This document shows, piece by piece, positions 47,001 through 59,280 of a stretch of DNA of 64,000 nucleotides. The first letter of the stretch is position 1. Every line of letters begins with the position of its first letter. Both the position numbers and the translations under genes were made by a program. The notes beneath the pieces were generated by a model. The model ran no database searches. It saw only the letters and a program-made list of their open reading frames with translations, and was not told the DNA's origin. The stretch is from Montifringilla adamsi (taxonomy: Eukaryota; Chordata; Aves; Passeriformes; Passeridae). The stretch covers positions 15,298,126 through 15,362,125 of the forward strand of contig JAGGNK010013558.1 in the NCBI GenBank assembly GCA_017590115.1, written 5' to 3'.

Positions 47001-49700
47001 TCTTGGGATTGCTGTCACCCTCTGTCAGGGGAATGAATCAGTGGTACTGTTCATACTTTTCTGCTTTAGGTAACTACTCTTTTGATAATGAATCTTTAAT
47101 GATAATTGCTCTTCTAAGGAGAGCGGTTTCCACCCTTGTTAAAGCAATAGTTTCTTGTGGAAAAGTGCTTAACATTATCGCTTCAAGACTGGTGTACTTT
47201 TCCAATTGATAAAGATCTCCATGGACAGAAACCTGAAAATTTTGGCAGAGTGTCTAAGGTACAGAAGACAAAAATTAATTGTGAAGAAAGATGAGGTGTT
47301 ATTTCTGATGCTTTCTACAACAGGTGACAGTAATGTCTTTAATCTTATTGTTAAACCTTACCTCAGCTAACATGCTATACTTTATAAAATGAGCAAGAAA
47401 ATAATTTTTTAACTTTATTCTTTTATACTGACGTACTATAAACTTCAAATAGCAGTAAAACTTCAAAATATTTCCTGTTTAGGGACAACCACAAAACATT
47501 CTATGGTTTGGCAACAGATATCTTTACAAACTCAACACAGTTATGGCAACCTTACATGCAATTGCTTGAATTTTCCAAACAGAATTTAGCATTTCTTCAG
47601 CATTAAGTCTTGGGGAAGTTTTTATGCCAGCAAAACCCAGTGAAGCTATGGTTAAAACAAACCCAGTTTTGCAAAGTGGTTTAGTCACTGTAAGTCCTAG
47701 ACATGCAACTCCACATGTTCATCCAGCCTTTCAGGAACACACTCATCCTTTCTGTGCTGTCTGGAGGAGTGATAAATTCCTGTCAGAGCTACATGAAGAA
47801 GGAACTCACATTTTTAAGGAAATAAATATAAATTTAAAACCAAAAAAACATCAGCAGAATGGCATTTTGTTATTCCTGGAACATAAAGGGTGGAAAGTTT
47901 GGGGCTGTACAAGACTACAGGACTGCTGCTTCTTGTAAGTACCTGATTGCAATGTCTGCAGGTTTTTCCTTCAGCTAAAATGAGCTGTACTGAAAAGAAA
48001 CAAAGTGGGTATGTGTGGCAGGGCCAGCTCTCAGCTCCAGATTTGATCCAGAACCAGCAGGAACGGGAGAGGAAATGAAGGAGTGTAATGGTGCATGTGG
48101 GCAGATCTCTGTGCAAGTGTGAGCATGAAAGGCTGCATCACAAATTCAGAAAACATGAAGCTACTAAACTAATCTGGCAACTGAAAAACATGTCAGGGTT
48201 GTTTTGGGATTCATTTACTACAGGGAACTGAAATGGCAGAGAGGAATTAGTGTCCAGTGAGTTCCCTCCCTTGCCATTGCTTCAGGAGAAGGTGCCCTCT
48301 GCATAAGCCTAAGGAAATGTAAATATTTTACCAGCAAGCAGTTCCATGACAGTTAGAGCCATGTGCAGGAACTGTTGCAGCATGTGCTTGAGATGTGACT
48401 CTTTCAGAGGAAGTCTATTTACAGGATGGAGCATGTGATTTTAATTGCAAGTATGTTCCTTCTTCCTTTTAAATTCCTCATGTTTTCACATATACCATGA
48501 AAAGATTGTCATACGAGCTTTCATTGCATTCTTTGGCATGTCTTCCAGAATGAGGGGAGAAAAGGATCCCTGTCAGTGCCAACAAAATCACATACCAAAT
48601 ATGAGAAACAGATAAGACAGCAGATTCAGCATGAGGCAGAGTGGGAGAAATCAGATAAGAGGAGATCCAAACTCTTGGGCTTTCCACACTCCACTCATTC
48701 TTTTACAGGACTTTGTTCCCTGTTTTCCCTGGGATCATCTTCCTAATCTGACCTCACCTCCAGAAACTGGGAATTTGGCTCCATTACCTGGGAAAGCTCA
48801 GGAAAGGATCAAGAAGAGAATGAAGGATTCAGGAAGGGTCTTGCTGGCTTCAACACACACATTTGAAAAGGAAAATATTTCTGGGGACTGCGGGCACTAA
48901 GTTCTGCATTTGGAAGTGCAGAGGAAACAATAGTGAAGGTTTCAAGGATCAATAATCCAGGCCTTTGGATTTGTTTGCACCATATAAGCAAACTTAAAAT
49001 GATTTTTCTATTAAAAATTTACTGTATTTTTAATAAGCTCACTGTATATTTCAGTGGGAAACATTCACTGTCTCCTTTTGCCTGCTGCAGGCTGGTGGTA
49101 TTTTCCTGCTCCAGGCTAGATCTATCTTTAAAAGGAGATACTTATGCTGCAACAAACAGAAGAAAAGATTAAAAAACAGGCAAACAAAGAATTGCATGAC
49201 TACAATTTGGGTTTTGTCAGTAATTTATGGTAGCACTTGGTAGTTTTGCACTTCTTTCTCATTTTAATGTATTTTATTTCTTAATCGGAATTATTTCTGT
49301 TCTTGATTAATGTTTTAACAACATATTATTTAATTTTCATAGGGCAAATTAAGCCTCAAGGAAAAATAAGGAATATGATATATGCTTCATAGGACATTAA
49401 AACCCCTCAAACAGCCCTGACATTATAATGTCTTTGTGTCTATCCACATTTTTCTGAACTTCTGTCATCATATTATCTTATTGGAAATAAGGAACATCAA
49501 AACTTAATCTAAACCATAATCTCCTGGTATGGGATCTGTTACAAAGTCCCCTAAAAGTTGACAGGACTTTGGTGTTGAGACATACAAAGCTCAATTGTTG
49601 AGTAAAGCCACAAAGTTACATTTTATGTTCAAAACCACACAAATTTTCGATTCAGGAGTGAGAAAGATAATCTCACAGATTGTTCTACTGAAATTACAAA
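47001..49700. other. Long non-coding interval
   Basis: No gene or recognised repeat. Plus-strand frame 47624-47938 (104 codons) and minus-strand frame 47814-48116 overlap and show no domain. A11 run near 49700. Confidence 0.5.
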
Positions 49701-52149
49701 AAAAAAAAATCCATTTTAAAAAATCAGCATGATTTGACCCTGAGTGATGTGTAGAAGTATTATTTGAGGGTTAGAGTCCGTTCCATAATGAGTCACAGAT
49801 TCTGTGACTTTGACCAATTTGAATTGTACTTTGTTGTTTTATTTCTACTGTACCTTTCCTGATAAAAGAATTTAAATTTTCAGACCTAACTGGGAGCAAG
49901 GGACAGACCAACCTAGCCAACATCAGCACAGCCTGCCCTTGGCAAAACTAAGAAAACTTCTCCAACTGGCAGGATAAATCTGAAGAATTTCATTTTTCCC
50001 AGTCTTTTGTGCTTTGAGGTGATATAGGAAGAGTTTAGAGGTTTCCAGCCTGAAATACCTCCTCATAAGCAGTTTTATAAAGGAAAATCTTCATAAAAAT
50101 CAATAACTCCCCATACTCATATTTTCTGTAATTGCTTTTATTTGTATTATTGAGGATGCTGAGTGTCATAGCACGTGGCTGGATGGGAGACCTGAGAGAT
50201 TTCAGGGAAATTACAAGAGTGGGAAAAGGTGCTGCAGAGGCCCTAAATTGTACTCTGGAAGTCACACATTGTGCATGTTCCTCCATGCACACCAGTAATG
50301 ACAAGAGGTGTCTTCTTCAGCCCTGGTGAAGAGCCAGGAGCTTTCCCTGGGTTTGAAGTGGAACATCATATTCTCCCTGTAATGCATCTGTGCTTTAAAT
50401 GGCGCTTGCTTCCAAAATCATGTGAGCTGAAGGTTCAGAAAGTGACATTCTCTGAGTGGTAGTAAATTGTTAGTGTGTTTGCTTAAACCTACTTGCTGGG
50501 ATTAGCTCTGTCCCACTTTGTACGTTCTGGATTGAGGGTTAGACAAGGGTCAAGTAGGTGATTTCAACACTCTCTGATACAGGCTTACCCCCTCCAGTAA
50601 ACGGGAAGCTTTTCAACCAATCCAGTCTAATTCTTCCATCTCAAACTCTGCTTTGTTTTGCTTGTGTGTGTAAGGAGGTTTGAGGGCAAGAGGGCACAAT
50701 TTTAAACCCCAATTCTCAATTCCATAACATCCATCATTATCTGTCTATGTGAGGCTATTATTGCCTTCCTCACAAAGCCCGCTGTTCAAATACACCCAAT
50801 TCTCCAGAAAAAGCCATGCTCAACTGGACTGTGCCCTTGTTGAAACTCTCTCACTCATGTGCACACTTATGGTTCCAGGAAAGGAAAACACTCCTACCTT
50901 AGGCTGGGATTATCTAAATGGCCTCCAAAACTGAGAACATAAAACCCACAGATACATCACGGGAAATAGACACGCAACGTCTAAAGTAAGTAACCCTGTC
51001 CAATTTTTTAAAGAGGAAACCTCACCCTCACCAAAATTTTGATTTGGTGCCAGTGAAGAGCATTGGCTGTGAGCAGTTGGAAGCCTTAAGGGATGGATAA
51101 ACAAAGAGGTAGGCACAGACAAACACTAACCTTTCCCCTGTTACTCATTTAAAAATCAGATATAAGTCTCACTATAAAGAAACTGTGCAAAATGAGGAGG
51201 TTATAAAGAATTCATCATTATGGCCTTACATTTTATTAGATCATTTCTTTGGCCTGAAATTAGCAATGGATCATAGTGGGTCTTTTATAATATAAAAAAA
51301 TTAGTTTTATTCAAGTGACAGAGATAAAACTTGCAGTGCCAAGGTATATTTTCTTACTGAGGTTCTTCTTTAGGTATCCTGGGGAAAGTGATTGTAAAAC
51401 TTATTTGTGTAGTCTACACAAAGCAAATTCTGCATGGATTTTTCAGGTTCACATCAGGCACCATGGATTAAGGCCATTCTTTTAACCCCAATGCCAGCTC
51501 CTCACCCTGATTCCTCAGTTTTGTTTCTCTCAGGGTTTCATTTATGTGCTGTTTCCTTTCAAACAGATTAAAATTTCCAGTTGGTGGGGGAAATATTAAC
51601 CTTAAATTAATTTGTACTATGGTTTAGCTTACTTTCTTGTCCTAAATAGAAAATAAAAAATGTAAAAGGAGAAGGAAATGGAAAGGAGAATGAAAAAAAG
51701 GAAAAGAAACATGACCTCCCTAAGCCAGGGAGATCAAAAATACACAAGCCACCTCTTTGGAGGTCAAACTGAAAAGATTGACTGGTCCTCAGAGTAATGT
51801 GGCGGCCCCTCGACATTTATGGTAAGTAGTAGCTGAGGGAGAGAATTGAATTCTGACCTTCCTAATTCAGCAACAGAGGTAAGAAGTCATCTCCAGCACA
51901 GTGGAATTACAGAGCACATAAAGGAACTCCCCCTTCAACATTATTTATTTGGTGAACTCTCTCTGTGTCCCAGAAAAGGCTACAGCATGCTTATTTTGCA
52001 GAGGGATCATGTTGTTTAGTTCCAAAGCAAGCACATTAGAAGAATTCCACATAGACTTCATAATAAATCCACCCAAGGCCCAGCACCCAGTTGCTGTTGT
52101 GTACAGGGCTTTTTATTTATTTAACCGCCTAAAAAAAAATTGCACACAT
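49701..52149. other. Long non-coding interval
   Basis: Nothing firmly recognised. The part at about 51815-51900 ('agtagtagctgagggagag' and 'gaattctgaccttcc') weakly recalls a reversed MIR but is too diverged to call. Purine-rich patch at 51650-51710. Confidence 0.45.
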
Positions 52150-52320
52150 AATGAGAGAATGTCCTTCCCTTATGAGAGGAGAGTTCAATAGTTTAATTTT
52201 TGTTAACCAAAATCCCTTGTACTAAGGTAAATTACATTGCATTTTCTATTACTAGCTCTGTTAATTGTCAGGCAATAAGAGTTTATGCACTCATCCAAAG
52301 CAGCAGAGAATTTCCCATAA
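52150..52320. promoter_or_regulatory. Possible conserved non-coding element
   Basis: Block with 'agtttaatttttgttaacc', 'aggtaaattacattgc' and 'gctctgttaattgtcaggca'. Motif evidence only, low specificity. Confidence 0.25.
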
Positions 52321-53449
52321 TGTTACAAAATAAAACCTGACAAAGCACAATAATCTTTAGTTTATTGATGTGCTGCTAGGCTGTGGAAAGAATCAGATCT
52401 GTAATGTGCTTTTGGTTAGGAAATTGGGGCCTAGAAAGATATACTGGGGACAGCAGAGGAATGTCATGTTCCAAAAATATATATACATATCCACGTATGT
52501 GCATAAACTAGGGTGTTATTTCTAAGGAAAATGATGATAAAAGACTTTAACATCAACAGTAAAGGTTCAAAGACTGAAAGAATAGCAAACAAAGGAAATA
52601 AAAAGTGTGTGAATGCAAACAGAACTTGTTGGTTAGTAGTGTTTCAGGTAAAAAGGATTTAAAGACAATGTGGAAAAAAAGGAAGAACAATGCCCAGTAC
52701 CTTGAATAAGATGTTTCACTATATTCAGGTTGGCCCAAAGATATATAGTGAGTAAATTTCAGGACTATTATCTCTAATAGTCCTGAAAGCACATCAATTG
52801 TACCTTTGTGGACCCAAAACCTTCTTGGCTTTAACTAAAGAGCCTCTCTCTCTTCAATGAAAGATAGAAAAACTCTTGGGAAGGTTGGAAATATTATTTG
52901 AAATCTATATTTAAAATAAGTGAGGATTTGGGAAATTCATCTTTTTGAGAAATGCTGAAAGAAAACCAAACCAAGAAATTAATGGACTTTAAATTCCAAG
53001 CTCATGTTTGACTCCAAAAGAACATGTAGACCCATGATTAGGGAAGGTTCTGACCTTCTTTGGTGGCTTCTTTCAGGATCTTTTGTTATACGAGATGGCA
53101 AAGTGCCAGCTGTTTCTGCACCCAAAGTCTGTGTCCACCATATCGACATTTCTTTCTAGTTTTGATAAAGATTTATGCCTAGAACAACAAAACAGGGTTT
53201 TTTTCCATTTTCATAGGAGACGATTAAAGGATACTGGATTTCTATATCTGCTATGATTTGGTGGACAGTTGTGCATTAGGAGGAGGCTCTTAGCAATGCA
53301 GAAGAGGCTAAAATTTGGAGTTTTCCTGTGTACTTTCCACTAAGAACCAGCACGACTCTTGCCCTTTAACAGGCAATGATGGAGCATGATAATGTACATT
53401 TCTGCTTCTCAGAGCATTTATTTTAATTACAAGGGCTTATAAACAAATA
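52321..53449. other. Non-coding interval containing a perfect hairpin
   Basis: Apart from the inverted repeat at 52757-52788 and a short TA-rich patch at about 52480-52497, nothing is recognised. Confidence 0.5.
52757..52788. repeat. Perfect 14-bp inverted repeat (hairpin)
   Basis: The arm TTTCAGGACTATTA (52757-52770) is the exact reverse complement of TAATAGTCCTGAAA (52775-52788), with a four-base loop TCTC. Pairing stops cleanly on both sides. No T-tract follows as in a Pol III or bacterial terminator, and the stem is too short for a typical microRNA precursor. Confidence 0.95.
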
Positions 53450-53467
53450 GGGAGAGGGAAGGGAGGG
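53450..53467 (+). other. G-quadruplex motif followed by a G10 run
   Basis: Four GGG runs separated by AGA, AA and A satisfy the canonical intramolecular quadruplex pattern. A further run of ten G lies at 53478-53487, giving an extended G-rich cluster on the plus strand. Confidence 0.85.
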
Positions 53468-53489
53468 AGACAAAGGTGGGGGGGGGGTG

Positions 53490-56129
53490 TCTATTGTCCT
53501 GATTTTGCATTTAAAAAGTAGAAGAGAAACACAGAGAGAGAGATCCTCTACCTTGCATAAAAGATGGCAAGGTGATAAATTGGTGCTCTCAACTGAAATT
53601 GATTACTTTGTGTTCCTATCCAGTTCATACAGCAGCAACACAGATGCTCTGAAACACAGTAATGACACATTGGAGAAAAACCAATCAGGTTGGTCTGGTG
53701 GAACATTTTTCCCTTTCTCTCCCACTGGCTCAAAGGGTAAACCACCATGTGCTCTGCCTGCACAAGGGAAAGATACACACACCCAGCACCCCCAAAACTC
53801 CTACTTGGAAAATTTTCAGCCAGCCTAAGGACATTAAAATATAAAATTATGAAAATTGGTGATTTTTTTTTTCTCTTCTGTGCCTGGGTATAGCTCTAAT
53901 ACTCAAAAGGAGCTGCTTAGGTGGCAAAAGGTTGAAGTAAAATCTAGTCACCTTCAGGCAATTATACCTGACATAGTGCATAGAAAACAAGAAACAGGGC
54001 ATGATTTATCAGCCTTCCAGGATTCCAGATGATGCATTCAGATGCAATGGGTATCAGGTTTTAAAATAATAATTTGGACTTCCATATTGGTTAATCTGCT
54101 TTGTAACTACTATTATTTCATCTTTACTAAGCTGGGAACTGACTGCTTTCATGGCATAAGGTTTATGACTACTAGGTTTTTCAAGAAAAGACAAAATCCT
54201 GCTCACATGCCACAGGATTGGTTTTGGGGTAGGGAAAAAAAAAAAAGTGCTGAGCAATTTATTTCTTCTCATTTGTCAGATCTCCATGTACTGAATGTGT
54301 AAGGAGAGATGCCAACATGATGAACCATTCAAGAGCTGGAGGACATCAGAATATCACCCTAAATTTCTACTTCATATAACTAGACTTTAGAACTAGGGAG
54401 AGAATGAAGGAAGGAAGAAGATGAGATTTAGTGTAATTATTCAAACTTATAAATGGTATGAATTTCCAGAGTTATCCCTCTGGTAGAAATGTTCTCTTTA
54501 GTGTCAACCTACTCTCTCTTTTCTTCATTTGGCTTTAATAAAGATGATCAAATAAAGTCAAGAGCCTTTCCTAGAGAAAGTCAGCCAAAGGACTGAGTCC
54601 TCTTTACCCTCATACATTGCTGTATATGCCGTGATGTCTCCCCATTTCTGCTGATTTAAATCAGCTCAGTCTTTGTCTCCAAACCTTTCATCCTGGCAAA
54701 GGAAGGACAGAAGGCCTCAGATACCTTTGATCACCTATGAAAAATGCCTCGTAGTCACTGCAACTTGTCCAATCAAGTGGCCTCAAACCAAAGCTGTTCA
54801 TAAACTTCAAGCAAAGGGGAATCAGAGTTGTCCTTTAAAAGGAAGTCTTTCATTTAGCAGTGACTGTATAATTTAGATGAATGGAGCAAGCCACATAAAA
54901 TTACACGTACAAAAATTTAAGTAGACTCTTGTTGAGGTAGTTTTCTTACATTTCCCTATATTGTATAAAATAATAAATTATTTGAATAGTTCTATTATCT
55001 GTCCTTAACTGAAACATACAGTGCCTGTCCTAGTTCCTCAAAAAGCTTGTTAATATGCAATCACCTAGTACAACTGCTAAGTTTTTAAAGGTCACCTATG
55101 TTTTATTCATAAAGGGTGGTTTTCTGGAGGGAAAAAGGTTACAGTGTCATGTAATATCATATTCTGATAGAGGCTCAGCTTCAAAAATGTATTTCCTAAC
55201 AGTTTGTAGTGAAGAAAGGTACATTTGTTTGGGAGCTCTTAGTTTGACTGAGATCTGCCATGTTCCACAAATTGTTTGCTGTGTGGGAACAGCACATCAT
55301 TTCTCAGACATATTTAAAATATTTAGACATTACTGGTGTCTCTCTTGTTTGCTTATTACCCCAGTTTCAGGACAAGAGTCATAATGGCCTGATTGCATTT
55401 GTTTATTTCCATTTAAAACACTATTTAAAATGATACCAGTGGGAAACTGAACAAATTTTGGGACTGGAATTCAGTATAATAGCTGAAGTCTAGTGAAAAA
55501 ATCATGCGCCCCAAAGTAATGGGTGGCTGTTCAAGTTTTGACATCAAAGTCTTATATCTGTGGCATCTGTCTCTGTTGTAAGGTTTCTTCTACCTGCGTT
55601 ATTACAATGGAATATAGGGTGTTCATAAGTACCTCTTTCACATGTTTCATAATACATTGAGCATTTCACTTATTCAAGAATAAAATATCAAATCAATGCT
55701 ACCTCCAACATATGCATTAATGGCAACTGTTGTCTTTATTCTAGAAAACACAGTTCTGTCTGTCACAGCAGAGCAGAACATTACTGTGTAGCTCAGAGCC
55801 GGGCTATAAATTACTTTCCACCCTTCCCATGCTGCAGCAGAGTTTCCATCAGGATAAAGATCCAAGCCTCTGCACCAAGGCTGCTTGGCACAAAGCACCA
55901 AAATGCAATTTTGCAGAAATACTGATCCATAAGACATAAACAATTGTTATGGTTTCCACAAAGCAGACACTGTAACTTTCAGGGAGGTGTATGATATATA
56001 TATGTATATATTTTATTTATTTGTCCAAGTGTCCCTTTTTTTGGTTAATCAGCTGATATATACTTTCCTCTGGGAAGGACTCACCAAAATGAATTCATGA
56101 ATTTGGGTTTTGTTGCAGATTTTTGTTTG
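53490..56129. other. Long non-coding interval
   Basis: No gene or transposon recognised. Frames at 53487-53844, 54042-54302 and 55055-55384 are short. A TATA-rich patch lies at 55990-56012. Confidence 0.5.
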
Positions 56130-56740
56130 CCACAAAATGGGTGTTAAGGCTGACTATTAAAAGCAGTTCATATAGGGAATGTGACCTGAGTGAGTTAATT
56201 GGCCTATTTTAATGGAAAGCTCCCAATATGAAATTTCCAACACTACTGGCAAGGGTGCCAAATTCAGCGAGGTTATGAAAATAAATGTGAACCCTTCAAA
56301 ACACTTGAAACACAGGCAATTGATGTAATAAAACCATTTTGCTTAGGACAGAGTAAGCTGACTGTTGTTATTCACTCTGTCTCCAGCTGAACTCAGAGCT
56401 AAAAGCCACTTTACTTGCTGATCTGGAGATCTGCTGTATTATTAGCATTTTATTCAATTTTGGGAAACGTGACATTGCATTTGTAAGTGGATGTTGAGGC
56501 TCAGCCTTTTTCAAATGGACGAGTCCTTTGGAGTTATTAAATTATTGAGGAAACAGTTTGTCCCAATTTTCAGACCTAACTTGGCTTACTAAACAAATTT
56601 CAATGTAAATAAGGTTCTAAATCTATGCATTCATTAGTACTGTTTAACAGCAATGACATTTCTTTGGCAAGAAAGCTTTCTTTGAGAGCCTATTTAGCCT
56701 CAGGTCACTTTAGCTGAGGCCCCAATGGCAAAGAGAGAGA
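56130..56740. promoter_or_regulatory. Strong candidate conserved non-coding element
   Basis: About 600 repeat-free bases with GTTAATTGG (56194-56202), 'ccaaattcagcgaggtt', 'ggcaattgatgtaataaaac', 'gtattattagcattttattc', 'gttattaaattattgagg' and 'atgcattcattagtac'. E-boxes of the CAGCTG type and a GGAGATCTGC-type motif are interspersed. Every frame is interrupted. Sequence texture is like known long enhancers. Target gene unknown. Confidence 0.45.
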
Positions 56741-58036
56741 AATTTTTAAAAGTGTTCATGTCAATAAAAGTTTTGTTTTCACTTTTTATTTAATGGCCCA
56801 GTACAAAACTTTAGTTTGGCAACTGATGGAAAGAAGAGGGCCAGAATAAAGAATGCATAAGGCAAAATTGTATGGAATTTGGGGTGAGAAAAAAAAAAAA
56901 AAAAAAAAAAAAAAAGGCTGCTTTATTCTATGTTTTTATTTCCCATACCAGAACATCATCTTAGCCGTGACAAAATTATGTCAGCTTGAAGGTACAGGCC
57001 AAGATGTGGTAGCTTTGATCAGAGTCACCCTGAGTGTACACACAGGGTATGTACACAGCCAGACATGCTAACCTTGCACGAGGGGGGTTGTTTGTGTGTC
57101 GTGATCCTTCCCACTCCCTGCCATCTGTCTCATGTCCAGCAAAGAGTAACTCATTAGAAATTAGAAAAAGAGCTGCAGGGCTGCTGGTGGCCCCACCAGA
57201 GTCGCAGAGCTGTGGGTACTGGCAGTGGAGTGGCTTCTGGAAGATCACTGAAGGATATTTTGGAAGGGGTAGAAAGCATTTCGGCTGATAAGACTGCAAG
57301 TGTAACTCTACACAGTAGATAATCTTTTCATGCTGCAGTGGAAGTGTGCAAACACCCAAGGATGTAATTTTGCTGATTTGCAGTGAGGTCTAAGAGCAAT
57401 TCCCTACCTCAGAATTTTCCCCGCTCTGAAAACTCAATTATTTTAAGTTTCCAATGAGTGGGAGGATTTTATCCTATCATTTTCCTTTCCAAACTTCTGC
57501 AGAGTGTGTGGTCATTGCCACTGCCATTTTTTCTTGTGACTTGCCTTATGCACTTCCCCAATTTCTCTGCCTCTCCAGGTGACTGTAAAACTTGAAACAC
57601 TATTCAAATAGTCACATTGCAGCTCCTTGACAAGGGTAGCATAGATAAATAATCTGCTACATATTTCATAAATATACATAGGTATGAAATTTTGGGTCAC
57701 AAGAGAATATCTTTCCAATGTGTGACCCATCACTCAGAAATGCTGAACTTCTGTCTCTTTTCCTCTAATACTTGTGTGATCTTTAATTTATTTTTCTTTA
57801 AAACTTTAGTTTTAACCTTTAAACTGCTGTGGTGTGGAAAAGGGCTATTTGAACTCAGAAAAGTAACAAGAGACTAGAGGCCAAGTCCAGACTAAAAATC
57901 AGGCACTCACATTCCATTCCTAAAAAACAGGTCCTGTTTGTATTTTCAATGTATTTCTGGGTTCACAAATATCTTTGTGATTCGGTCTCAAACTGTCAAC
58001 TTCTTTTGGTGCAATACACAAACAAGAACCAAAAAA
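56741..58036. other. Non-coding interval
   Basis: Contains the A27 run. Overlapping frames on both strands at 56976-57359 (127 codons on the minus strand) share the same DNA and show no family resemblance. Confidence 0.5.
56889..56915. repeat. Poly(A) run, 27 bases
   Basis: The longest homopolymer of the window. No poly(A) signal, cDNA-like sequence or flanking target duplication is evident immediately upstream, so a processed retrocopy is not supported. Confidence 0.9.
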
Positions 58037-58156
58037 GCTGGATGGAGCTAGGGGCTACCAGGCCTAGTGGAAGGTGCTCCTGTCCATGGCAAGGGGGTTG
58101 CAACAAGATGATCTTTAAGGTCCCTTACAAAACAAACCATTGCATGATTTTATGAA
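58037..58156 (+). mobile_element. CR1 LINE 3'-end fragment
   Basis: The plus strand has 'aagctggatggagctagggg', 'aggcctagtggaaggtgctc', 'ccatggcaagggggttgcaa', 'gatgatctttaaggtccctt' and 'ccattgcatgattttatga'. The last ~120 bases of a CR1 with a degenerate terminal repeat. Confidence 0.9.
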
Positions 58157-59250
58157 GAACAATTATTTGAATTCACATTTATCAAGGTCAAACTAGCAAG
58201 CTAATTGCTGGACTAGTCTTCTTTTTTGTTATTAGCTGGTTGAGGGGTAATATTGAGGAATATTATGGCCCTGAGACCCACAGAGTACAGTCCAGCCCTG
58301 GATTAATGTCTTTTACCTCTCACTAGTGAAAGCAAAAAATATTTCAAGCATGAGCTGCTACCTCTTCCTTATGAAAGTTATTTTGTCCTGTTATCTTTTC
58401 TCTTTCTGATTGAGAAGCCAAGTGCAGAGCCCATGGTTGGCAAGTGATGAAGGGAAAAAATAAAAATAATGGAAAGATCTCTCCAGGAATGTTTGCTTCA
58501 CTATATTTTCTTTCCTATAACTAATTATTCTGGCTGGACAAAAAATAAAATATAACACAACAAAGCATAATAAAATCCTGGATGTGCATTGGGTTCCCAA
58601 GTTTGCGAGAAGCCAAAATTTTAGGTACATGAAGAGGAAGAAGAAATTATCCTCTTCATCAGTCAGCCAAAACATCAACAGCACGCTTGCCAGTTATTGT
58701 CCACCGTGCTTGTCTGACTGACGCACGAACCCATAATTCCCATCCTGCTCAGAGCGGAGCACACACACACACTTCAAACAAAATATTCCCTGCTGCTTGG
58801 CTTTATCAGTGACTCAAAACAACCACTGTAAAACAGGGCAGTGGAATTTCCCCCTTAGGCACAGCTGTGCCCAGGGTTTTATGTGCCAGCCTCCAGTGGG
58901 AATGGCAGCGAGGGACACAACTTCCAAGTGTTGCCACAAGGCTACTACAGCTCCTCCAGCTTCCCAACACCATTCCCTCCTCTCATCTTCCAGAGCTGCT
59001 CCTTAGCTACAGCAGTGCATGAAACCCTGGAAATGACTAAGAGCTTCATGGTTTTCCACGAACCCAACATTTTTTCCTCTGTCACTCCAGCAGGGTACTC
59101 TGCACTTTCTGTGTGACAGCAGTTTTCTTTCCCTATTGAAGCACATCAGATTTCTCCAGGTGAGGGAACTGGTGCAACCACAATTTATGGATGGTACCTA
59201 TGGCTTTCCAGGAGAAAGTCTAAGAGTTATAAAAGTAGTTTAATTTGCTG
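58157..59250. other. Non-coding interval, nothing recognised
   Basis: A short (CA)n at about 58759-58772. Frames at 58391-59116 look random. Confidence 0.5.
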
Positions 59251-59259
59251 TTTTCTTTT

Positions 59260-59280
59260 CTTTTTTTTTTTTTTTTTTTT
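59260..59280. repeat. Poly(T) run, about 21 bases
   Basis: T21 preceded by a T-rich patch from 59250. Confidence 0.9.

Noticed and set aside
51700..51900. Weak reversed-MIR resemblance
   Set aside because: Only isolated words match, and the flanks are not collinear.
56889..56915. A27 run as the tail of a processed pseudogene
   Set aside because: No cDNA-like sequence, no polyadenylation signal at the right distance and no target-site duplication was seen; birds also lack an active L1-type machinery.
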